From Liquidambar formosana (taxonomy: Eukaryota; Streptophyta; Magnoliopsida; Saxifragales; Altingiaceae), in the NCBI GenBank assembly GCA_039720395.1, contig CM077826.1, positions 20,399,053 through 20,463,052 of the forward strand: a DNA stretch of 64,000 bases, written 5' to 3'. The notes under the pieces are model-generated. The model searched no databases, was not told the DNA's origin, and saw nothing but the letters and a program-made list of their open reading frames with translations. The position numbers and the translations under genes are program-made. Position 1 is the stretch's first letter, and each line of letters begins with the position of its first letter. Positions 11,035 through 23,000 of the stretch are shown here, in pieces.

Positions 11035-12749
11035 TAAGAGTAAAGGAGGGCATCTTCCAATTCCCATGTTTCACTATCTAAGACATTCTGCCAATCTTCT
11101 TGGGTTTTCTTGAAGCGCATGAGACTTCCTAAAGTCTTTGCAGCAAGAGGCAAGCCCTTGCACTTGTCTGCGATTTTCCTACCAATTTCTTCTAATTTTT
11201 TGTAGTCCTCCCTACCTCTTTTGAAAAATGCAATCCGACTAAACAACGACCAACATACCTCCGCCGACAATTTCTTCAAGGAGTGGGTGTAGGTCGTACC
11301 AATCATCTTTGCCACTCTCTCATTTCGAGTGGTCACCAAAATTCTACTTCCCCGGGCACCACTTTTGAGGCAGTGTTGGAATGGTTCCCACTTTTTAAAG
11401 TCCTCTGTCCACACATCATCTAGCATCAAAAGGAGCTTCTTTCCCTCAATCAAGTCATGAATGCGTTGGGGTAAATTTTCCCAGCCAAGGGAACTAGCAT
11501 CTTGCTCACCTACTAGTGCTTTAGCAATCGCTTTGGCAATCGTTATTTCATCAAAAGGGTCCGATACACATACCCAAATTCTCTTCTCAAAATGAGCCTT
11601 CACATCATCAGCGTTGTAGGTTAGTTGGGCAAGAGTTGTCTTGCCCATACCTCCCATGCCAACTATAGAGATGATATAGAGGTCCCCTTCTTCTTGACTA
11701 CTCTCGCACAACAACTTGCTTACTATGGTTTCCTTATCCTGATTACGACCGTATACCTCCGATACATCGACAAAAGAGGTGGATTTTTGTCGCTCAGGTT
11801 CTTCGACACCGGTAATTGATTGGAAACTGTACCTATCTTTCTCAGAGGCAATCACATCAAGTCTTTCACTTAATTCTTCTATCTTCCGAGCCATGTCATG
11901 ACTCGAAACGGCTCGACTGAAATAAAAGAGAGGGGAGGAGATGTAAGAGCATACCTTCCTCTTGAGAGTGGGAGCATTTTCAGTGTCCTCAATTTGCAAT
12001 TTCAGATTTGCGGTGCTCCACGCGTCCAACACGTCGTCTATGTCATAGGATATGTCTTTGAGCTTTTCTAACCAATCTTTCACCACTTCCTCCTTGACTT
12101 GTCTTTTCTCTGCATCAACTAGTGCAGCTCTGATGGTCTGAAGAGTACCGGTGAGCTTTTGTACTTCTTTCTCAACACCCACAAACCGTCTTACCCCCTG
12201 TCCCACCCTCTGTCTCACCTCCTGCTGAATCTCTTGATACGATATTGAAGTCAACTGCCCCAACACTATAGAAACAAGTGTTGCAGCCATACTTAGAGAT
12301 GGTGATTAGTTGATTGGATTGAGAAACTAACAGAATAGATCGATCGCAATGGATTGAGAAAAGGAAAGTGCAGGTTTGCTTTGCTATCGCGCTGCCTTCA
12401 AGTTTTAATAATACATTGAAAGAGCCAAAGAACCCACCTGTTCTTTCGGTCAATTAGTCCTGCTTGATTTCCATAGGAAAGTGCCTCGAAACAATCATAC
12501 ATTTGTCCTCTCCATCCAACGTATAGGGTGTAGACATTTTCATCTTCTGTACGTAGGACCCTCTATCGGATTATTTTTTTGTAACCATTTGGTTTTTTTT
12601 GGACGAGTTATTTTTATTATTTTTTCCTTAAGGAGAAAGAAAAATTTTGGGTTAAGAATGAATAAATATAAATTGTTATTTAACCCCAGTTTTCATTATC
12701 CAAGCAATCCCACAGTTCATATCATGACCCTCTCCCAAGAAATAGGATA

Positions 12750-13345
12750 GGCTCTTCTTTTGTATATGCCTCCCAAGATGAGAACAGAGGTGTTTATTTC
12801 TTGGACACCCTCAGGTAGTGGTTGGTTTAAATTGAATGTTGATGGCTGTTCCAAGAGTAATCCAAAACACTCAAGTGCCGATAGACTTATCCGTAATATA
12901 GAAGGCAAATGGATTAACGGCTTTTCTATGAACATTGGGGTTTGTCATAATGATAGAGCTGAACTTTGGGCATTGTTTCAAGGTCTCTAATTGGCGTGGA
13001 ACTCTAACATTAGAAATTTGGATGTTGATTCCGACTCCAAGGTTGTGGTTCGGATGGTCACTAATGGTGTTTCGTCCTTTCATCCTGATTTTGCTTTGAT
13101 CCAAGCCTGTCGAGATCTTATTGCTAGAAATTGGAATTGCAAACTGCTTCATACTTATAGGCAAAGTAATTGTTGTGCTGATTGGCTTGTTACCTTTAGC
13201 CTCACTCATGGAAATGGGTAAGTTTCTTATCTTGTCCCACCTACGGGGCTTTCTTTTTTTCTTTACGCCGATGTTTCTAGGGCTGCTAGACCCCGTTTTG
13301 TTCTTTTGTAGTTGGGTTTAAGCCCCCTTCAAACCAAAATATATA
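12750..13345 (+). mobile_element. LINE 3' relic with RNase H-like domain
   Basis: The plus-strand translation gives an RNase H-like segment: WFKLNVDG (first catalytic Asp), RAELWAL (catalytic Glu) and VDSDSKVVV (Asp). A TAA at 12988-12990 interrupts it between QGL and LAWNS. After the stop the frame continues through a segment resembling the end of the domain (ADWLVT). The 3' flank (pyrimidine-rich, then AAACCAAAATATATA) looks like a LINE 3' UTR. RNase H domains of this type occur at the C terminus of plant L1-like elements. The reverse transcriptase is missing, so this is a 5'-truncated dead copy. Confidence 0.75.
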
Positions 13346-13471
13346 TATATATAGAATTGATTAGGTCCGAGACAAATCGCACAACTAGAAGTCATACATG
13401 ACATTCACGAGAACACTTGTAGTTGCCACAGTTGGGAACTGTCTAGGATGTCTCAAACTTGATCAATTTTC

Positions 13472-13517
<46 letters not shown>
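13472..13517. repeat. (TA)n(TG)n compound microsatellite
   Basis: About 20 bp of TA repeats run directly into about 26 bp of TG repeats. Confidence 0.95.
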
Positions 13518-13519
<2 letters not shown>

Positions 13520-13522
<3 letters not shown>

Positions 13523-14286
13523 GTAATAGATTTTCAATTTTTTGTTTGTAAAGAAAAACATTGGTAAATTACTTTGACATGGTGCTGAGATCCGAACTAA
13601 TTCTCCTCACCCACCAAACCGTAGGAGAGGAACTTTGGAAAATGCCCAGAAGTTCCCCCATTTGTAGTGGGAAGCCACCAGCACTGTGGGTGGATTCCGC
13701 AAATTACTAAATATGACAAGGGAACGGAAAGCAACCCCTGCTTTTACGGGAAGTACGCCTGCACATGCATCCACATTGAATTAGTGAAGTGCAATACTTC
13801 ACTAGAACTGACAATGAGCTTGCCTCCTCCACTCCAGGTTTCAGGCTCAATCAACTCTTCCAAAAATCACCTAATCACAGTTTAAATTGTGTTAGATGTC
13901 GTTAAAGAATATATTTAAAATGAGATTTTGCAGATTAAATGATTAAAACTCATTTAAACAAAACTGATTTTTAAAAAGTGTAGAATCTATTTGATCACAG
14001 GTCCCGACCGTTTCCTCTGTTTTTTTAGTTCTGTCACTTCATAGGAAAACCAGAGGAAAGTCAAATATAAAAGGGAGAACGCACCCAAGAAAACAGAAAT
14101 ATGAAAGGGAGAAGAGCCAATGCTGATCAACCTATTGCTAATTGTCCTAAACTTCTTCTTTTTTGATAAGCAATTGTCTTATACTTGTGCCTGTAGAATG
14201 CAGGGTTGGCCCCGCTTCTGCTTGGGTTTCAGATTTTTTAATAGGATGAGTATAAGCCTGGACAAGTGTACCATCATTTTTTTGCT
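13520..14286. other. Intergenic, nothing recognised
   Basis: Only short open frames are present, and no terminal repeats or splice-bounded coding segments were found. Confidence 0.5.
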
Positions 14287-15129
14287 GGGAGTGGCTATTG
14301 CCATAATGCCATCACAAAATTTTCTCAATATCTCCCATTTATTTTAAATTTCTTAAGGTTTTAATGAGTTTTAAGAAGAATATAAAAGATTTTCATAAAA
14401 TTAGTTAGCATTGTCTATTAAAAAATATCATTTTGATCAACTTTGTAAAAATATGTTTTTTTTTCTAAATCTATCGTTTGAATGGATTTTTTGGCCATTT
14501 TTCTTGAAAAGTTCTATAAAAATGAAACGGCGAGAGTTAATGGGCAAAAAATTGACTCAAACAACAAATTTTGAAAATACATTTTCCTACCAAGGTGGTG
14601 CTAACATGAGAGACCGTCATTACCAAAAACAATGACAATCAAAACATGACTACAAATTGGTTTTCATCCTCAAAAAAATTCATTGTTTATTATTTTTTAT
14701 AGTCATGATTTGACTGTCTTGCAAGCATTTCCCTTTTTACAAAGTTGTCTACAATAATATTTGTAAGATGTTTTCTAATAGACCATGCAACAAATTTGCA
14801 TGAAAACCTTAAGGCCATGTTTGTTTGGTTGGAATGGAATGAGTTGGAATGGAATCTAATTCCATGCTCAAAATAGTCTGGAATGAAATAAGATTGAAAT
14901 AAATACTGTGGAATAAATATCATTATAATTCACTACTATCTTTTGATTCCATTCCCATTTAATTACCTCACCCAAACATGTTGTCTAGAATGAATTGGAA
15001 TGGGATTCCATTCCATCCATTCCATTCCAACCAAACAAACATGGCATAAATATCTTTCGTAGAACCTTAAAAAGTTTAAAATAAATGAAGGATGTTGAGC
15101 AAAATTTTGTGGCGGCAATAGCTGACCCT
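14287..15129. mobile_element. Long-TIR foldback element, interrupted by a MITE
   Basis: The left end (GGGAGTGGCTATTGCC) pairs with the reverse complement of the right end (AGGGTCAGCTATTGCC). The similarity continues inward through CACAAAATTTT, a CTCAA block and CATTTATTTTAAA. The flanks ttttttgct (14278-14286) and ttttttgtt (15130-15138) could be a 9-bp duplication with one mismatch, as expected for Mutator-like elements, but T-richness weakens this. There is no transposase. The Tourist-like MITE at 14813-15046 sits inside it and is therefore younger. A related element lies at 60794-61190. Confidence 0.65.
14813..15046. mobile_element. Tourist-like MITE, copy 2
   Basis: This 234-bp element has ends GGCCATGTTTGTTTGG and TGCCATGTTTGTTTGG (reverse complement) and TAA duplications at 14810-14812 and 15047-15049. 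Its length and layout match the copy in the NLR relic. It is nested in the long-TIR element at 14287-15129. Confidence 0.93.
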
Positions 15130-15138
15130 TTTTTTGTT

Positions 15139-16747
15139 TCACTTGACTGATAATATTTAACCCATTGGTTTTGTAGTTAAATGCTGAAGTCCACTATATC
15201 CGTCCCAAGCATCAGGTGGTACTAAACACTAAGGCCTGCTTAGATAAACTTCTACTTCCTATGTTTTATTTTCAAAACTTCAAACAAAAATTAAAGTTTT
15301 GAGTAAAAAATTTTGGAAGTTATTTTTAGAAGTTCAGGTAATAAAAAATCCTAACTTCCTCAACTTTTGAAACTACCTATCAAAATTTTGCACTATAAAA
15401 AACTATCAAAAATTTTCATTTCTTTACTTTTTAAAAGTAAAAAACAAGAAATAGAAGCTTATCCAAATAAACCCTAAGTTGGATAGGTAAAAAGCCTATG
15501 TGTACATCGATACCTACATATATATGCCATTCAAACAGGTGGTGCAAGTTGGCTCTTATGTTTCTAGTTTTGAAATGCCACGAAAATGCTTTAGGACCCA
15601 ACAAAATATCTAGTCTTAAAATAACCAAAACGAAAGTATCATTTCATTTCAGCAAGGGATAAGCAAAGAGACAATCCAGACAGTAAATAAACAAAAAGCA
15701 CAACCTATCAAACCGAAGCAGCAATGCAGAGGCAAAAGCGAAAGTTCCTCATATAGTTCCTTTGACATGACAGAGGAGGTCCTCCTCGAGGCAAAGCAAC
15801 TCTTCAAAGGGGTTCGGCCCCCTTTGATGTGATATGAACCCATATGGACAGTGAATTTGTTAGCTATTTCAGAGAATTCCCCATAATATAGAATGATTGA
15901 AGGAAAAAAATGAGTAAGATAGGTTTTCTTTCATACAACAGTCCTCATGTACAAGTCAGAGTTTCATAATCAACAAAATTGTTTCTCATAATGCAAACCA
16001 GACAGCCTCAATACATACTCAAACCTGATGCTTGAATGGTAGGGAAGGGAAAAAAGAGGGAGAAACAAAGCCGCTCAACCCTTTCCTCAAACTTCTCATA
16101 ACAGATAAATCAAAACAATTTACAACTGTCACCATATATACACTACACAATTTTAGCAGTTTTGGTCACTGAGATGCTCTTAAAATTTATCACCAAAACC
16201 ATTGTAGCCATTTTAGCTTCTCGTCATCCAAATGAGCAATAGTTGCAGACAAGCAAAAAGATCTGTTCATTGTGGATATTCTCCCTGAAAAGTCAAAAGT
16301 GACAGATTCAAAGCAAATTGAAATCCAATTTTATCTTTCATACAGAATGGATATCATGACATATATATAAAATAATCAGAAGATCAGCAAATAAGATTTG
16401 GACTAGACTACTGAGAATCATAAAGCAAAAAATATTACAGAAAACTTTTTCAGTTGAGAAAGTCAGCAACATTAATAAAAAAAATTTCACTAAGAATGTT
16501 TAATTTAATAGCACACTGGATGCTGACATCTACTTCCTACTTAAAATTGGTTTACCTCTTCACAGTATTATCTATTACCTTCAAAGAAATATTTTGTTGT
16601 GAATTTGAAAATTATAAATTATATTAACAATTCAATACTATGTTGACAATCATTGGGCCGAATGAAAACAAAAATAAATAAATAAATATATTACACTGGG
16701 TATTTATTTACCTAGCCATCTTCTTAGAAGAACTCTTCTGTTAACTT
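15139..16747 (-). other. MMS19 downstream flank / possible 3' UTR
   Basis: No protein is encoded here. A minus-strand AATAAA (16708 to 16703), about 40 nt after the MMS19 stop, is a candidate poly(A) signal. Read on the minus strand, a pyrimidine-AG at about 16287 (acttttcag) could be the acceptor of a non-coding 3' exon, but this is weak. Confidence 0.4.
16703..16708 (-). other. Candidate poly(A) signal AATAAA of MMS19
   Basis: A minus-strand AATAAA lies 39 nt past the TGA at 16748-16750. It is in the right place for a near-upstream element, but such hexamers are common in AT-rich DNA. Confidence 0.35.
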
Positions 16748-17037
16748 TCAGAAATGAAGACTTCTTGATGCAATTGACGCCCTGAAACAAAAACCAATAA
16801 AAATGAACATCAAATCTCAGTGTGAAAAAAAAAATTAAAAAATTAAAAATTAATCCGATTTGAAGTAGCAGCAATACTAATCTAGGAGCTCTGACCATGC
16901 TTGCCGACATCTCACAGCTTCTTGACGAACAGCCCTTTTTGGATCATCAAGGGCCTTACATATAGCTCGTACTACCTGAAATAGAAGTATATTAATGCAT
17001 ACCCACATACATATATGTGTGTGTGTGTGTGTGTATC

Positions 17038-17097
<60 letters not shown>

Positions 17098-20000
17098 TTA
17101 AATGTGATATGCATAGCCTTTACAATAAGTTGATACAAAAGTACCTCAACAAAGCAATTATTACAAATATCCATGACCGACAGCCACCATCAGAGCTATA
17201 AAATGCTTTTAAAAGGTAAAAGGCGTAACTTATCATGGTTAATAGAACTACATATAATGTAAGTGCTGATAAAATGTTAAACTAACCTGTGATCTCATGG
17301 GATAAATCCTCGTATGGGGCAGCCCAGACATGGCAAGAAGACACTGTAATGCTGTTTCTCGAACAAGCTGAAAACAAGAAAAATTTACCCACAATTTAGT
17401 TGTACCTCAATTAGCAAATAATCTAATTATCTTAAAATTTAACTCAGAATGCACTAAAAATTTCTCTATATAGTTTGGTCAAAATTGAAACAAGTGAATG
17501 CAAGAAATCAGGAAACTAGAAAAATACGAATTGTGGAGAGAAATTGGTTGAAAGAATTGGAATTGGCACTGGGACTTCTGAGAATTGAAATTGACACATT
17601 AAAATATGTCGAATTACAGATCTTGAAATCAGAAATATATGTTGGCAGTGATAGGTTAGTGCTAGCAGTAGCTTTATGTTTCTGTGGTCTTTTTCCTGGA
17701 AATCTCTTGATAGTAGAATTTGCATATAACTCAGTCCTTAAAGAAATGTAAATCCCACTTATCTAACTACAATTCAGTTTTGGAAGACCAATTCCTACCC
17801 TAATTCCAAAAACTGAAAGAAACCTTAGAGATGTCAACATAGATTTGTCAGATTTCAAGCATGTGTGACAACTCAGAATGAAACTGAACCAGAGGTTGAA
17901 GTCGATCAATATAAGGGGCTGGTTCCAATTTCACCCTTTTAAGTTCTATAAGCAACATTTGAAATTTCAACTCATGTTACACCAATGTGTTTAAGCGAAA
18001 AATCCAGCAAAAAAGTTAAATGATTCCCAGAGAAAAGATCAAATACCATCATATGGGGGTAGGAGATAAGCCCAGTAAGGCGATTAATGATGATATGTGC
18101 AGTTTCTATAACAGCTTCTTGTCCTGCATGCATGAATAAAAATAGAAAACACATCATAAAACTTCAACTAAAAGCCATCAGGAAGAATATATTGCAATCT
18201 AAAACTAGTCTAGGCAAAAGCAATATGGCAATTAGTTTAAATCAATTTTCTTAAAAGATTAATGGAAAAGTATTGAGAGAGGAGAAAAAACCCTCATATG
18301 GTGTTTATTGACTTAAAAAAAATAAAAATAAAAAAGGGCATATGACAGAGTCCATAGGATATAGTGTGGTGGGTATTAGAAAGGAAAGGAATATATATTA
18401 GATATTTCAATATAATTAAGGACATGTATGATGGAGCCATAACTCGTGTTAGAACGACCGGAGGAGAGAAAAGTGAATTTCTAATCACAATAGGCTTACA
18501 CCAAGGATTGGCATTGAATCATTATATTTTTGTTTTAGTTATGGTCCTTATGGATAAACTAACAACATATATTCCGGAAGATGGTCCATGGTTCCTCGCT
18601 GACGATATAGTATTAGTTGATGGAATTAGAGTAAAGGTGAATTCTAAATTGGAATTGTGAAAAGACACCCTAGAATCCTACAGTTTTAGGTCAATCAGAA
18701 CTAAAGTGGAATACATTGAATATAAATTTAGTCCCTAGGGATAAAAATGAGGGTATAATGCAAATTGGTGGCCAAGAGACACCTAGAAGTGACTTTCGAT
18801 ATATTGGATTAATTATCCATAAAGATAGAGAGATTGGCACGATGTTCCAATATAATTAGAGCGGAATCAATGGAGAAGTGAATAGGGGGTGTTGTGTGAC
18901 AAAAGAATAGCTATCAAGTTGAAAGGAAAATTTTACAAGATGGCTATAAGACCGATTTTGTTTTATGGTATCGAATGTTGGGCAATTAGGAAACAACAAA
19001 TGCAGAAAATGACTAACAGAAATGAGGATTTAAGATGGATACGTAGTAATACGCAGAAAGATAAAATGAGAAATGAATGCATTTATGAGAAGGTCGGAGA
19101 GGTACCCATAGAATAGAAGATGAGAAAAAATCATCTAAAGTTATTCCATCATGTGCAACAAAGACCTAGGAATGCAACAATACGTAAGGGTGACTTAATT
19201 CAATTTGAAGACCTTAAAAGGATGAGAAAGGCCTAAAATAATGTGGTTAGAAGTGGTGAGAAAGGACATGTATGGGGGTTTCGGTATTAAATCCGTTCAC
19301 AATATGAATCTTGCTCTCCTTGGAAAGTGGATTTGGAGGTTTGGCATTGGGGATCAAGGTTTATGGAGGGATGTGATTACTTGGAAATATGGTGTAAAGG
19401 AAGGGGGTTGGTGGCCTAATAATAGTAGAAGATCACATGGTACCGGTTTATGGAAAGCAATTATGTTAGGAATGGATAATTTTCTCAAAGATGTAAATTT
19501 TAAAGAGGGAAGAGGAAATAAGATAAAATTTTGGAAAGATTTGTGGTGCAGTAATAGAACTCTCATGGAGGTTTTTCCTTGCTTGTTTGAGTTGGCAGTT
19601 AACAAGGACACTTGGATCATGAACTATCTTGTGGAGGGAGGGAGTGGAGATCATTGGAATGTCATTTTTTATCGTAGTTTTAATGATTGAGAGTTGGAAG
19701 GTGTGTTAAATTTTTTCCAAGAGCTTTATGGATGTAAGATTTCTTTGGAAGGGAATGATACCTTAAGATGGAGCAAAAATCCTAAAGGTTTATTCTTTGT
19801 GAAATATTTGTATTCTTCTTTGGCTCACAACTTGAATGTTTTTTTGCCGGCCAAAAACATTTGGTTACCTTCGGTGCCTTTTAAGGTGGTTTTTTTTGCT
19901 TGGCTTGTGGCTCATAAGAAGTGTCTTACTATTGACAACTTGGTTAGATTAAGGTGGGAGCTCCCTAATAGATGCATAATGTGTAAAAAAGCGGCGGAAT

Positions 20001-23000
20001 CGGTGGACCATCTCTTCATTCATTGAGGGGTAGCAAGGGGTTTATGGGAACTTATATTCCATCTTTTTGGTATCAAATGGGTTTTGCCTTCTTCTACTTA
20101 TGATTTGATTTCGGGATGGTGGATTAAAGGTATTCGGAAAGATATCAAAACAGTTTGGAGGATGGTTCCTCATGCTTTATTATGGTGTATTTGGAGAGAA
20201 TGTAACCTGAGAACTTTTGAAGAAGAGGAATCATCTTTTGTAGAGCTCAAATCTTCTTTGGTCAAAACCCTTTTTTGGTGGTCATGTAGCTATATGGGTG
20301 GGAATTACCCTTCTTTTATAGATTTTGTTGACTCCTTGTGTATCTAATTGTTAAGGGGGTCGAGTTTTTTGTTGGCTCTTTTTTATTACGAGCTACTTTT
20401 TTTCTCTTGTATATGTCTTATGTACGAGGGTCTAATCCCTTTTTTCTCTTATAATACAATCATTTACCTTATCAAAAAAAAAGGATTTCACAGAAGATAT
20501 GACCCTTGATATAATTGAATAGCATAAAAGGATTTATGCGTCCCTCTAGTAGTTAAAAGCGCACACATTATAGATACAGCACACACATTAATTTACTGTG
20601 ATCAGTTCAATCGAAAGCAACGGTAGGGGGGGATCTAGGAGATATAGCACACATCAGAGAGATTTTCTAGTTTAGCTAGGCCCCTGAATGTTCCTCCTTC
20701 TGGACCTCTACAAGCCTAAATTTTAAGCAAATTCCTTACTTAGAGACAGGGACAGACCTAGGATTCCTCACTTGGTGGGCCTGAACTAGTAGCATGAATA
20801 CAAAATTTTAAAAAATAATAAAAAACTATATTTTTCATTTGGAAAATGCTAAAATGTCCAAATTTACTTGCCCAAATGACGTGAGGGCCAAGTCATCCCA
20901 CTATGAATAGCTATCCTTTTAATGAGAACAATGCTATATAATCCTTTTTTTTTTTTTTTTTTCCAATGAAGTAAATTATGTATTAATAACAAAAGAGCAT
21001 ATCCCAAGTATATGAGACATATACAAGCACAAATGGGAAGACCCCTCTAACATTTGAGAAGGTCAACAAAGTGAACAAAAGTGAGGTTGTTACAATTAGC
21101 ATAACTAGTATACGACAATAAAAGAGATCTAACAAAAAAGGATTTAATGTCTGAGAGCGACTTCTCAATTCCTTCAAAAGTTCTTTAGTTCCTCTCCCTC
21201 CAAATACACCAAAAAATAGCATGAGGGGCCATTCTCCAAATCACCTTAGACTCCTTTCTCCCCACTTTAATCCAAATTTATTGCTCAAATTTACTTTTCC
21301 AAATGATGTTGCAGTTTAGCGACTGAATTAAAATTTTTATTAAAAGAATAAATGTTCATAATGGGTTGATATAGCAGCTTCCACATCTTTTGGGCAAAAA
21401 ATTTGGGTGTTTTTTAGCATTTTCATTAATGATTTTTAAATTGGTTAGTCAACTGTCACGTCATTTGGACAAGAGGACTTGGACAAACTCTATGGGTAGT
21501 ATACAATTGCTCTTTTGTTTAAATACCAAAACTGATGAGTTGCCTCCCACTTGGATCAAAATTAACATAGTACCCATAAAATTTTTCTTCTTTTATCATT
21601 AAAGTAATAGGCTTTTAAGTAAAATTAATAACAGGTTTAATTCAATGAGGTGATGTTCATGATTTTTAGTTTAAAACAATCATATTGAGAGGGCCATGTA
21701 GACAACTTTTTCAAAATTTTGAAATCTAAATATAAGTATAATTTTTTTTTTAATTAAATTTCTGGGCTTGGTCCCTCCCCCCCCCCTCTCTTCTCTGGGT
21801 CCATCCCTGCTTGGAGAGAGGTTGCAAGTCTTGAGATGTATAGTGGATCTTCTCTTCTGCTTAATCCTCCTTTTAATTGAAACCTTCAATTATAGTATTT
21901 TTGGCTCTCTTAAAGTTGTTGCTTTTGTTTTCCTCATTTAGTTCCATCTCTTTCTCACAGAAGACTAGAACCTCTTTTTATTTAGTTGCATATCACCCAA
22001 AAAGAATATTCTAGAAAGTAGAAGAAATGAATGCATTTGCGAGAAGGTAGGAGTAGTGCAAATGGAGGAGAAGATGAGGGAAAATCATCTAAGATGGTTT
22101 GGTGATGTGCAATGAAGACCTATGAATGCACCTGTACATAAGACTGACTTAATTCAAATAAAACTCCTTAACAGAACAAGAAGACCTAAAATAATTTGAC
22201 CAAAGGTGGTGAGAAATGACGTGTTCTAAGAATTTAACAACAAACACGGCCCTTGATAGAACTGAATGGCATAAAAGGATTTATGTAGCCAACCCCATGT
22301 AGTTGGGAATAAAGTTTGGTTGAGTTAAGTTGAGAGTTCAACAAAATTACAACTGGGTCCATAGGATAGGGCCGGCCCTAAATAGAATTTATCAATGTGG
22401 CTGCTTAGGGCACCACTTTTTTGGGTGAAAAAAGGGGCCCCAACACCAAATGTAGTAAGTGGTATTGGGTTAGCCCAAAAGGAAAAAAAAATGTAAGGGC
22501 CCAAGTCCAGCAGCCCAATGAGTTTAAAACCCAAACAAAAATTAAAAGGGGGAATCTCAGATCTAAAAAGGGGGAATCTCAGATCTACAAAAGTCAAAAC
22601 CTAAAAAAAAAACGTGTCTTCTCTCAGCCTCAATCCCTCACTCCCCTTTTACCCTTTGTGGCTTACCTTAGAAGTCGGACCTCTCTCCCAGTCTCCCTTC
22701 ACAGCTTCTCTCCCTCTCACGCCTCTCTCTCTTTCTCGCCTTTCTCTCTAAGGTATTATTTCATATTAAATTTCTTTGTCTTTTACTCAATCACTTTTAA
22801 ATCTTCTTTCTTTCTTTCTTTTTTTTTTTTTTTCCTTTTGTTGAATTGTTGAATGCTTTGTTTATACTATTGCAGTTAGACATGAATTTTTTTTTTTTTA
22901 AATTTTTTATTGAATGCTTTGTTTGTACCGTTTGGTTATTGAGAAAACATAGGAAAAAGAAAGAAAATCGCCAAATTTAATTTTTTTTTTTGGTGTGTGA

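Larger units (their letters stand above)
8482..12290 (-). pseudogene. CC-NB-ARC-LRR disease-resistance gene relic (RGA type), broken by two transposons
   Basis: The ATG is at 12290. Residues 1-100 form an Rx-type coiled coil with an EDVID-like core (DDVLDAW, 85-91). The NB-ARC follows: P-loop GMGGMGKTT at 211-219, kinase-2 LLLMLDDVW at 286-294, RNBS-B GSRILVTTR near 314-322, and GLPLA at 379-383. After the first insertion come RNBS-D (CFSYCAVFPKD) and an MHD-like motif (KIHDIVHD), then LRRs ending in EDWPKISHIPN near 8540. Intact relatives are intracellular immune receptors that act as ATP switches. Four lesions are visible: a one-frame shift at about 11049-11054; the MITE at 10801-11034; a TAA at 10210-10212, where the context (LKELP, stop, TICDLYNLQTL) expects Glu; and the hAT element at 8787-9449. 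The 3' limit is a possible donor site (CTG|GTAAC). This copy cannot make a full receptor. The CC-NB fragment alone could still be translated, ending inside the MITE after 423 codons. Confidence 0.93.

Noticed and set aside
12871..13209. Minus-strand open frame of 112 codons
   Set aside because: It is the antisense shadow of the RNase H-like LINE relic on the plus strand.
22421..22852. Open frame of 143 codons
   Set aside because: It lies within the hAT element at 22367-23065 and is made of polypyrimidine sequence; no protein similarity.
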